From Liolophura sinensis (taxonomy: Eukaryota > Mollusca > Polyplacophora > Chitonida > Chitonidae): 64,000 nucleotides of DNA. Positions 13,514 to 24,473 of this stretch are shown piece after piece. Below the pieces are notes generated by a model. The model was not told where the DNA came from, searched no databases, and was given only the letters and a program-made list of their open reading frames with translations. How positions within the stretch are numbered: the first letter of the stretch is position 1; each line of letters begins with the position of its first letter. Where the stretch lies: contig NC_088302.1 of NCBI RefSeq assembly GCF_032854445.1, positions 35,406,191 to 35,470,190 of the forward strand, given 5' to 3'. Made by a program: the position numbers and the translations under genes.

Positions 13514-13670
13514 TGTCCGAAAAAGAGAAGCAGTCATCAGTTTTCATTGATGTTCGAAAAAGAGAAGTAGTCATCAGTTTTCATTGATGTTCGAAAAAGG
13601 GAAGTAGTTATCATTTTTCATTGATGTCAGAAAAAGAGAAGCAGTCATCATTTTTCACTGATGTGAGATG
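13514..13670. repeat. 37-bp minisatellite, about 4.3 copies
   Basis: Four consecutive 37-bp units begin TGTCCGAAAAAGAGAAGCAG and end TTTTCATTGA or close variants; a degraded fifth follows. Looser relatives (TCAGAAAGTTCGAAGAA) continue to about 13,850. Confidence 0.9.
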
Positions 13671-14925
13671 CAGTCATCATGTCGTTTCAATATAGCGGAT
13701 GACTAATTACGATTTAACATGATATCGTGACTATGTCAGGATAAACGAGACAGTCGTCCATTTTCAGTGATGTAAGAAGTTTTCAATAAGGTCAGAAAGT
13801 TCGAAGAAATCCTCAGCTTATGTCAGAAGCTGAGAAGCTCCTAGAGAAGCTGTGATCATTTTGTCAAGAGAGAAGCATTGGTTACTGATCAATGAGGTCG
13901 AGTGGAGGGAATGGGATCCTCGCAGGATTGGGGGTTGGCCAGGGGTTGGGGGGGGGGGGGGGGGGGGGGCAGTAAGGCCTGTCCTTCATCTTAGTCGGAA
14001 TTTCCTCACATTTTCGACCACTGTGCCGGGCTATCTTCCTGGTCAGATCGAGGTGCATCGCTATCATCGTCTTCCTAACAGTATATAGGACAGGGTCAGT
14101 CCTATTTTAGGGTGAGTTTACTCTGCACGGGCACTCCTGATCCTATACGTCGTACACCATAAAACTGACCACCGTTATATAATGAAAGATTCAGTTAGTC
14201 AAATGTATTGCGATAAAAAAAATACACCAACAAATAAACAAATAAACAAATAAAGAAATAATTTTGTGCATGTCTGTCCATACGAGTGAATGACGCAGTC
14301 CAAGTTTCGGGTGTTCCTAAACGACGTTTCTGGCCATGACCCCCTGATAATCTTTAGGCCTACATCCGTGTTGTTCAAAATGTCACTGACCATGCGTTAT
14401 CAGTGTTTGGCCGTCCAGGGATATCCAGACGGCTGAATAGTTGTAAGGGTATTTAGGCGTTTGGTCTAGCAAGATTCAAGGGCCGAGTTATGTCTCTACA
14501 CATTAACATGTAAGTATAATGTAAAATGTTTCATGGTATCTGGCACCCTAAGCGTGGGTTTAAGTCAGATAGAACAATACATAGTTACGATTTTGCTAAG
14601 GATGAAAGGTACAGTATTTAGGTGTTTTCACCACAATCACTAAAAATGTGTTTGTGTTTAGGAATTCAGTATGCATGAATTTCGCTTTAATTGTGTGCAA
14701 GTCTCATTAACCGCTATGACTTAATTGTTTGATGCTCTGTGGTTCGAGGGGGGCGTTTAAGCTGTTGATTTTTAAGCATTTACGTCAACAGTTAAAGAAT
14801 AAAGCCCTGGGATAAATTGACAAGAGACCGTACTTCGCCGGTTATGTGTGATCATTTTCCATCTATATATCACACCGTCGTTGCTGCTCTAGTTTTACTC
14901 TTCATGCATGCTATCGTATGAAAGC
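13670..14925. other. Intergenic DNA with a poly-G tract
   Basis: A run of 21 G lies at about 13,949-13,969. No gene is supported. Confidence 0.6.
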
Positions 14926-16441
14926 CGGATGAGGACATCTCGCCCCGTCACGAGGACGGTGCAAATCGCGCGCGAATGGTACGTTCCATTCCCCCGCGAG
15001 GCGCGACACGAGGGGACGAGGACAGTCCCGCTTGCGCCCCAAGGCCGGCGACCACGTGATGTAGGCCTACATGCTATAGACCAATAGTGGTAGTCTGGAG
15101 GGCAACACGCTGATAGAAATGACATGTGTTTGTTGGAGTCATCCTTAAACCTTGCCCTAGACTTATGAAATGGACCAACTTGTAGGTGCTACCAATGAAA
15201 ATTATACATGTATAGAGTTCTTACATATTCTCTGAGTAAAAAAATGCTTAGAAAGTATGTATAAATGTTTTATAACATCAACAATGGAATATGCACATAC
15301 TGTATATAGCTTGCATGGTATAATCTTGGTAACCGATATTCAAGTATAATCTTCTGAAGACTATGAATTTGATGTAGCTCGTTCAGTGACAATGTAATAT
15401 AATTTCTATAAGATTCTAGTTCATGTCCATTTTCCCCTGAATTTTTCTTGTGTACCCAGATACTCTCCGATTTTATGATATATTATTTATTTCATGTTTC
15501 ATGATATATTTCATAAATAGCTCTCGAACAGGCAAGCCGTTTGGTTAACGTGTCAACGCGGGCACAATGACAAAGGCGTCTCTCACCAATGCGATCACTG
15601 TGTGTTCAATTCCAGCTCATGCTGGCTTCTCTCCCGTCGTATGTGGGAAGATCTGTCAGGAACTTGAGGATGGTTGTGGGATTCCCCTGGGCTCTGCCCG
15701 GTTTCCTCCTACCGTAATGCTGGCCGCCGTCGTATAAGTGAAATATTTTTGAGTTCGGCGTAAAACAACAATCAAACAAATAAATAAAACATACGCAAAC
15801 ACGTATACTTTGCATGTGCGCATTTATATTGGTACATATGTGCATGTGTGTGTGTGGCCTCGGTTAGGTCAGTTTTATCGATACTAACCTCAGGTCCGGG
15901 ATTCAAGGTATAAACTAAGCTACAGGTTAATCAGTGTTTTATTTTACTGACTTTAATTCCATGTAGATTACTGACTTTAATTCCAAACCAGACTTGTTCA
16001 GGACTTCAGTGATATAGTCCCAAGCCACATCTGCATATTCCATGGTTGACTTTGTAAAACATTTATACATAGATTCTAAGCATTTTTCTACTCAGACGAT
16101 ATGTAAGAACTCCGTTCGTGTATAATTTTCATTGCTAGCGTCTACAGGTTTGTCCATTTCATAAGTCGAGTGCAAGGTTTAAAGATGACTCCGACAAACA
16201 CGTGTCAGTTTCTGTTAGCGGGTTGCCCTCCAGACTAATAGACTACTATTGATCTGTAGCACGTAGTCCTACACGACGTGGCCGCATGCCGCGGGGCGCG
16301 AACGGTACCGTCCTCGTCCCCTCGTGTCGCGTCCCGCGGGAGAACGCCACGAGAACGGTATTGTTCGCGCGCGATTTGCACCGTCCTCGTGCCGCGGTCC
16401 GCGACCGCACCAATCTCGCTGGGGCGAGATGTCCTCATCGG
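14926..16441. repeat. Long inverted repeat with GC-rich outer arms (foldback or TIR element)
   Basis: The arm at 14,926-15,298 reappears in inverted orientation at 16,029-16,441. Both outer ends carry GATGAGGACATCTCGCCCC, then a CpG-dense block with ACGAGGACGGTGCAAATCGC, then CGCGACACGAGGGGACGAGG. Inner parts share CTTATGAAATGGAC and CAATGAAAATTATACA. The arms are about 373 and 413 bp, diverged by substitutions and a GC-rich indel. The spacer of about 730 bp holds a SINE at 15.5-15.8 kb and no transposase frame. The structure fits a non-autonomous DNA transposon or foldback element; no target duplication was identified. Confidence 0.75.
15529..15790 (+). mobile_element. tRNA-derived SINE nested in the inverted repeat
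   Basis: The head is diverged (AAGCCGTTTGGTTAACGTGT), followed by TCTCACCAATGCGATCACTG, the body GGATGGTTGTGGGATTCCCC and GCTGGCCGCCGTCGTATAAG, and the tail GGCGTAAAACAACAATCAAA with a CAAATAAATAAA end. It sits in the spacer between the inverted arms, so it inserted into, or was captured by, that element. Confidence 0.85.
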
Positions 16442-17915
16442 GATTCCATATCATCCAGCTGCCGTCCTATCGTCTTTGGTACTATTGAAATATCACAATG
16501 ACGTTTAGCTGAAGTTTTCAAGACGTTATTATATAAAAATCGCATGCCTTTAATAGGTTTTGGTCCGGACACTTAAAAGAACAGTAGTATATATAGTGTA
16601 TATGCACCATCTGTTTCGAGGTGTGTATAGGTGGCGTATATAAATATATATGGAAATATAGATCTGAAAGCAAAACAGTATTATATATGCATGACAAATT
16701 AAACATCCATCCGACAACTTCACATTAACTGAGTGTCATAAAAGAGATTATGTGTAATTATTTATACATCTTAGCAGCACATCTTGGACCCGTGACTAAC
16801 TGTCATAGGTCAGTCGTGACAATAAGTGTGCAAAAACCATTCAGTTGTTATAGTCTCATGATCGTGGTCATTCGCTACCTTAATGACTTAATCATTCTAT
16901 GGCAAATATATGTACATTTCTGTAACGTTATATGTCTACGAGACTTATACAATTAATAATAACTTCACCGCGTAACAGATGTAGCTATATATGATTATTG
17001 TTGGGCAAAAATTAACAGCACCTGACGCTGAGTGGGTAAAGATATTCGTCAAATGCTTTAGAAGAGTTCCCCAGCTCATGGAAGACGTTTGACACAGAAC
17101 TACTGCGGGGAAAATTGTACGCTGTGATTTTGCTTCAGGCAGCATTATATAATGAAAGACAAAGTAAACGATGACTTGGACGACGAAGACGAGCAATATA
17201 TAGTAGGTGTTGAGGAAACCTCAATGTGAGTACAAGCTTTTATAGTTCAATACAATTGTCCGAGATCACGTTCAGACTGAGATGCTTGTAACAAAGAATT
17301 TGTCGGATAAACGTAAAATAAAAGGCGGTTAAAAAAATTATAGCTATATATCATGAGATACCATCATTTATACCATTTCATAAGAATGTTTTCCGCATAA
17401 AACTAGCTTTTAAATCATTTTGCATTTAGTTATTATTGGACATAAACCTGACCATCACCGACCAAAAAAACAAACATTGAAACACGGAATCCATAATGTG
17501 CAAAATTTATGTACTGATCGGGTTGCTTTTAAGACTTGAGGTTTGACTCTGTCAACTTGCACACAAAATTTTATCGAAATCGGACAATATTTGGAGGAGC
17601 ACGGAAAATCAAATCCTGACAGATAGACAAACGAGAAAGCGCGAGATAATAAAAGAATGCTATAATCTGCAGCGTTTGATTTCATCTACGCATCTCCTAT
17701 TGGTCAATTATGGGCCAATCGGCTATGGCAAGCCATTTTCGTATTTATCCATTAAATCCTATGCAAATGTAGGCTATTTCACACATGTACAAGAAATGGT
17801 ACACCTGTAAAAAAGAACTGGACATAATACGGTTCTATATAACTATAGACACGGATGTTTCCAGAATAATTCCAAATATCATATATGTAAACACAGTAGG
17901 CTTAATAGCGATGAG
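16442..17915. other. Intergenic DNA without recognised features
   Basis: AT-rich; no exon, RNA gene or element was recognised on either strand. Confidence 0.5.
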
Positions 17916-18220
17916 GAGGCCTCCGTGGCCAAGTGATTAGCGTGCTAGCTTCGCATTATGACCCAGTAGACTCTCAAACAATGCGGTCATTGTGATTTCA
18001 AGTCCACGTAGCCCCTGCTGGGTTCCTCTCCAGTCCGTAGGCCTACATACGTGATAAGTTCTGCCAGCAACCTACGGATGGCAGTAGCTTTCCTTCCAAT
18101 GTTAGCCGACATCATTTCATGAGTAAATATTCTTGAGTATGGGCTTAAAACCACAACCAAAAAGAAAAAAGAAAAATAAATAAATAAATAAATAAAAAAT
18201 AAATCAATAAATAAATAAAA
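17916..18220 (+). mobile_element. tRNA-derived SINE, diverged, with AAAT-rich tail
   Basis: It starts AGGCCTCCGTGGCCAAGTGA, keeps the B-box-like GTGATTTCAAGTCC, and ends with ATTCTTGAGTATGGGCTTAA and a long AAATAAATAAAT run to about 18,220. Confidence 0.8.
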
Positions 18221-18229
18221 TAATATGCA

Positions 18230-21200
18230 AAAACAAAAATAGCTAAAATTTCTGCTTCTGCTTCCTTTGTTACAGCTATATAGGGATAAGTGCTTTTTAC
18301 AATTTTATATGTAGCGACAATGTCGACGATAAACAGGCCTGTATAAAAATGGAAGTGCATCGTGCATCGTGCCACTGTTGTAGCAAACGACCAGTTCAAT
18401 CACCTCTTTCCACACTGCGGAGCCCCCCCCCCCCCCCCAAACAAATGTTCACAAGCAACTGATGAACCCCCGTAGTTTAACAAACTAACGGTCTGTTATT
18501 GGCAGCCGGTGAGTGGAGCTATATATAGGCGATATATTGTGTTAATAACGGCCCCAGTCAAGGAGAGCAAGCCTTTAAAGATGCACAGTACATTTTTAAT
18601 GTATAAAGATAGTACAGGCTAATGACAAGTCACATGGGCACAGTCGTTTGAAATAACAGAATAGGCAGCAGTTCGCGGTACGGTCAAAGGGACTAAATGT
18701 TTTCACCCGTAAACCTACAGCTTGTTTAGTGTGATGCATTCGTCGTCTGAACAGTATATGGGTCAGGGAATTTAAAGTCCACAGGTGAACTTCCGGTAAC
18801 GACAGAGTTCACGGAGAACATCCGAATGGGTTCATTGACCGCTACGCTCGTCTGACCACGTGCTCGAGTTGTTATTGTCTAGGGGGCGCTCGTAAGCCAG
18901 TCACGAGGACCGTCTCTAGCTGTCAGCCAAGGTATGCACATGACTCCGAATGCAGCTTACTGAAGTAAAACTGACTTGTCTACTTCCTTTGGGCTCGTAG
19001 CGTCTGGCTTCCGTTTAGGAATGGAGGTATGTAACTATTTGTGGACAAATGACACATTTATTTCTTGAAAGGCGACAGTTAAGCACCAAAACACTGGTTA
19101 GGCCCAAACACACCGTTGTTGTTGCTGCGGAGATTTTTTTTTTTTTTTTTTAAAGAATGTCCATAATGTCATTTTTATGTTGTCTTTGGGTTACCTTGAA
19201 GATGTACTTTAGACGCAAATTGCAACTTATGATAGAATTTTGGGTAATTGTGAAGACTAGGTTGATGCTTTTGTTAGTCCATGCATGAACCCCTTCTCAG
19301 ATATTCATTTTTGAAAGCTGGTTCATCAAGGAATAAGCTGTGCCAGCATTTCAGGAGTTCCACGAGATATGGACAAGACACAATGTGTTTTCTTGCAAAC
19401 TAACGCAGCTAAAAGGCGAGGTTTTATGATACTAGCAAGACTTAATACACATCTGCCATCAGCAATGGTCCATGTAGATAGACTCGGAGTGCTATTTTAT
19501 AATTCTGACATTCCATGGTAACACTGAGTCCATCGCCGCCTCTCAAGAAACATGGGGCGTATTTTCGAACTCCCTCTTCGTTCCAAATTATGGCAGTCCA
19601 ACTCGCACCCTCTGCACATTTAAATGTAATTTTCTGGTTGAATCTCGAATACTATCGTTTTAATTTAGTATTCACACCAGTGAAACTAGTTCACACGCTG
19701 CCTTACGGTTACACTTACTGCTAGAACTTCAGCGGTACTGAATGCCTCGCCGAAGACAGCCATTTTGAAGTGTCGTGTGACACTTCTGGTCTTAAAATGC
19801 ATTGAAATCCTCTAGAAAACTATTGTATTTCCATAGTCGTCCGCAAGAACAACTTCAATCTGTGTTATTCAAACAAAAAATTCTAGATGAACTACTATCA
19901 GCAGCTGCCATAAAATCACGCCTTTAGCACCATTAGTTCGCAAGAACGTCCACCCTATTTTGTCTCAGCTTGCTTGAACTCACAGGATTCTTGCGATGCT
20001 GACTAGGCTTATTGATGACACTGCACCTTGCGATAACAGTCTGAACTTAAATTCTTATCGGTTTCTTCGATTGCATCTTAATATTCCAATGCCCAACTAA
20101 GTTCAGCAAGTGAGATACATGCAGAAAGCAATCAAAGAAACTGAGGTGCAGAAAAGATGGCAGGACAAAATATTTTTTCGAGAGCTTTTAAGCTGAGGTT
20201 GCTCAGCTAGCTAACTGAGCTAATTAGTCACTTTGTACTATTACGTATGGCTCGGGTTTGGTTATACCGGTACCGACTTCCACACTAGCCCTACATAGCT
20301 TGATATCTACCTTTCCTAACACTCTGGTAGAGCCATATAACATTCTATTTATATTACCCACCTTATCCTCTTGTTTCACCTACGTTCGGGCACTTCTTCT
20401 CTCCTCATCCAAGGTTAGCTTTTGCCTGGTAAGTCCATTTTGAACAATATTTTGACAAACAAATTGTTTGACACATCTGCTCCGTCCACACTATTTTACT
20501 GTCTTTCACTTTCGTTGACACTCCTCCCCCCACTTTCCCCTTTGTGTACACAAAGTGCTGTCACATGCTTATCGCAATGTCAGTTCTGTAAGTTCTAGTC
20601 AAAAAATTCAGACTACATCTACAGTGTATTTTTGTCAGCATTAGATTCTAACAACGCACAGGGTCTATGACCAGCATGGTAGCACCATATAAATGTGACG
20701 ACTCTCTCTGTGCTGAATGACTATTTGTTCAGACTCATCCTGTTTGAGCTCCCAATATTGAACCTTGTTTTGTCGGCCAATCCTTCACTTTCTTGTGATA
20801 TATGATTAATAGCCTTCTACATGTAATTGTTTTTGTGGTGCTGATAGTAGATCTAACAGATGACCTTTTTAAAGGAATGGTGAATAACTTGAAGCAGTTG
20901 CAGATCACACTGGTGGCCATTAGACATTATTAAGGCTTGATGCTATAGACGAGATCATAATGTTGTCTGTGCTAAAGTGTTAAAATGACTGACCTGGAGG
21001 ATTTACATTTTATTTATATACATATACTTGAGTGATTTTTAGCTTTTCTGATTCCGTGAACAGCAAATATAATGGTATAAATATTCAACAGAAAATTCTA
21101 TAAATTAAAAGAACTTCAGGGGTTAAAATATTGGTTGTATGATAGAGCAGCATTTAAACAGAAACTGCTGTCCGCACTTTGTGATGTCATGCTGATGTGA

Positions 21201-22384
21201 TTGGTGTTGCCGAACTTTCCATTTAAAAGAACCTATTTTTTCCAGTCCAGTCCTGAAATCATACAGAATCCTCATAAAATTATGGTTTATGCCCAATCCC
21301 TTCATCTCACAAGAGTTTCATTTTGTACTTGGTTGGAAAAGAGTAAAGGATAGATGGTAAGGGTAAGGCGGAAGTAATCTACAGTATAGTCAAATTTGTA
21401 AAGTGATTTCTTCCCACAGCCATTATCAGAAAGTAAATAATATGTCAATGGAGTCAATGCCATTAACTAATTTTGCCTCGATTTTCATATAGTTTTGATC
21501 TTAGGCTTAATATTTTTATTGCCTTCCTTTTTGGGTTATGCCAGGGCAAAAATTCATAAAAGTGAAGGAAAATTAATTTAGGTAGCTTTTGTTTGCTTGG
21601 AAGGTAACAAATTTAGTCATTATTAGCCAGATTTTATGCTGCAACAATTATTTGTCATACTGGCAATATGAACTACCCCTCATGTTAGTCCAGTCCTAGC
21701 TGTCTGTTCTAGATTCACACCCAATAGAGCTGACCTGATTCACCATTAATAAGGGTCAGGACTGTGTGTGTGCTTGTACCTGACCCTGATTTGAACTGAC
21801 ATGTTCTGCCCAACACACACATGTAATACATGTGTGTGGAACAGCTGATTCATTTAGGGGTTAATATTGTGGTGTCAGTATAGAACGCTTGTACAGTATG
21901 CAAAATTTTGTTTAGCCTGTATCTTGATTTCTGTTAAATCTGAGTATTTGTGTGGCTTCTCTCAATTGAATTAGAATACCTGTTGATCAGATTTCAGAAA
22001 ATTGGAATTGATGATTTCAGGAACATTGTTATATATACTTGTACATTGTGCATGTTTAGATTAAACTTGTGGTTTTACCTAGTAATCGGACAGCTCATAA
22101 TTGCTTTGTTAGAAGCTGTTATCTCTGCCTACAGGCCACCCCTCATATCACATGTTTATGACTCATGTAGTGTAGCATTTTCATATACTGGATATGTGTA
22201 ATCCTCAACTTGTCACCTTTGAATGGGTGGGGATGGGAGTGCTTCACTCATCCATACACGTGCCTGTAGTGTAGATCATGTGTTCTGTCTGTGAGTGATG
22301 TATTTGGAATGGCCCCAAAGGCATTGGAAGTCCAATACATATCCTGCTTGTAGCCCTCTTGTGTTTTAATTGGAATCAAAGGTG
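18230..22384. other. Region upstream of exchanger copy B; no coding exon found
   Basis: A poly-C run lies at 18,424-18,438. The stretch 18,780-19,040 is less AT-rich and has two possible donors, GTCAGCCAAG|gtatgc near 18,931 and AATGGAG|gtatgt near 19,027. It is a weak candidate for the promoter and untranslated first exon of copy B; the only evidence is composition and donor-like sites. A perfect short palindrome around ACACACATGTAATACATGTG lies near 21,815-21,838. Nothing else could be supported. Confidence 0.3.
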
Positions 22385-22570
22385 TTAAATGTTAAAGGTC
22401 TTATCTAAAAAGTACTACATGTATTGGGCTCAGGTTGTGCATATATATATGTATGTATAAAGCAGAGAAACATAAGTAGGATGTTCTGTTGTTGATGCAC
22501 TGCATGTGTTTTAATTACTGCATATGACAAAATTCATGATTTCACGTCTCTTATATGTATTAGAATCCAT
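22385..22570 (+). repeat. Partial copy of the TTAGCTCACCTG repeat family
   Basis: Contains AAAAAGTACTACATGTATTG, GGGCTCAGGTTGTGCATATA and TTACTGCATATGACAAAATT, which match the internal part of the copies at 24.8-25.4 and 29.3-30.6 kb. Confidence 0.55.
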
Positions 22571-22794
22571 GTGAAAGGAAAAGACAATGCTAGAATAAAT
22601 GTATATGCCTTGATAAAGTATTCAGCAGCATGTTTAAACAGCATAACATTTTATTTTTTTGGTGTTTCACAACAGAGATATCGCAGTTTCAAAGGAAGCA
22701 AAATTATGCACATTTAGTAAGACAGTCGGAAAAAAGTGTGCATGACTGTTTTAATCTGTTTTCACCCCTCTTCATTATTTGTTGCCTTTTGATT

Positions 22795-22942
22795 TATCTA
22801 TTTATTTACATATTTATTTGATTGGTGTTTTACGCCATACTAAAGAATATTTCACTTATACGACTGCAGCCAGCATTATAGTGGGAGGGAACCGGGCAGA
22901 GCCCGGCGGAAACCCACAATCATCAACAGGTGGCAGACCTTT
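22795..22942 (-). mobile_element. SINE 3' part
   Basis: In minus-strand order, the body GATTGTGGGTTTCCGCCGGG and GAACCGGGCAGAGCCCG complement are followed by CGTATAAGTGAAATATTCTT and GGCGTAAAACACCAATCAAA, then an AAATAAATA tail. The tRNA head is missing, so the copy is 5' truncated. Confidence 0.85.
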
Positions 22943-22990
22943 TTTTGGCAGAATTGCTGAAACTTGTCTTTTGGTGGTGCATTTTGTTAA

Positions 22991-23212
22991 ATTTTATCTT
23001 ATTGTATTCTTGGGGTTTGCAGGATGGCTGATTGACATTTGTCTTCAGAATATTGTGTTCTTGATGTTTGGAAAGTTGCTGAACATTATCTGATTGTATA
23101 TTTTGTTATTTCTAAAAAGTCTGAACTTCATCTTATTGCATATTTTGTTGTTTGCAAAATGACTGAATTTTATAGTGTTGTATATTTTGGTGTTTGCAGA
23201 ATGGCTGAACCT
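22991..23212 (+). repeat. 42-bp minisatellite across the acceptor of the start-codon exon
   Basis: Three exact 42-bp units end at about 23,127, 23,169 and 23,211, and two looser ones lie upstream from 22,991. A unit reads like TGTATATTTTGGTGTTTGCAG followed by AATGGCTGAAC. The last unit contains the real acceptor (AG at 23,198-23,199) and the initiator ATG at 23,201. The first unit also has a good acceptor (GGGTTTGCAG, AG near 23,021-23,022); the fourth has lost it (TTTGCAAA). From 23,039 the frame of the exon is open through the array. Confidence 0.85.
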
Positions 23213-24434
23213 GGAAAGAACCTAACTTCCTCGCTACCGCCGTCTCCTCTGCCCAGCTACATGGCGACCACCAACGAGGAAGTACAGACTGACCCATTAT
23301 CACAGTCGTTCTCAGAAACCGCGGCTGGGAGGAGGAACACCTACAGTAGTGTCAACGGGCCCATTGTCAAGTCTGCTGGAGGTATAGAGCCTACCGATGT
23401 CTTCCACCATTCCTACAAATCACAGACGTCTGTGTCGTCTACCCCAGCAAACATGGACACCTACGTAGTGGTAGGCCGACCAAACAATGAGATAGAGGCA
23501 CACAAGATCGCAAACAATCACTTGGTAAATACAATTTTTTATTTTTTTTTATATTTTTACAGTTACAAAACTCACCATAATTTTGGATGTTAAGTGATCT
23601 TGTTTTACGGCATCTGTTTGTCATGTTGTTCAATCAGCTTGTAAGGTACTAATATCTTTTGGCCCTCTTGCACAAAACTTAAAAATCTATTTTTGATTAT
23701 CTGAAATTCTTTTAAATCTTGTCCCCGTATAGTGCTGTTACGTAGACAACGTCTTGTACACAAAAATTTTTTTTTTCAAAGCGGCTCCATACACAGTGGA
23801 ATCTAACTGTGGTCCAATTCAATGTTTTTGCATATGGGAACTAAAAAGGTCTTGGTCATGCTTATTTTTATTTTCTTCTTGATTCAAAGTTTGGTTTCAA
23901 GAAGTGGAAAAGTCATTTGAGTTCTCGACCTCTGTCTGAGCGCTCAGATGTTGTGAAGGAGCTATATGATGACATCAACAAGATCAAACCTGTCAGAGGT
24001 GAGAAAATAGAACCTTATTTACACCACCAAGTCACAGTTCTAAATTTGGCACCGGTCATGCATGTTGATCGTTATACTTAAAAGGCTAATTTTGTACAGG
24101 TGCTGAGTACTTAGCACATGCACAGGTACATGCTTGTCAGTCCTTTTTGCAGTGACCTGTAGACTTACAGGCAAAGAAAACACCAATATGATGTATATCA
24201 CAGATGAAAGATAAAAACACAGTAATTTGATTTATTTTGTTATTTTCTTCATGTAGTAAAATGCATTTGAATCTTTTCTAAAATATATCAAGCAATAAAT
24301 ATTTATGTGATGCTCTCTGGGTTTACCGACCATTGTAGAATCTTATGCTTTAAAACCATTTTACTTGGTTGGGGAAAATCCTAAAAAAACATATCACATG
24401 ATTTTCCTGCACAGTGATTGATGGTCTTTCATCT

Positions 24435-24473
<39 letters not shown>

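Noticed and set aside
13852..14088. Open frames over the poly-G tract
   Set aside because: Gly and Pro runs caused by the homopolymer; not a gene.
16235..16508. Arg-rich open frames on both strands
   Set aside because: They arise from the CpG-dense arm of the inverted repeat, where stop codons are rare.
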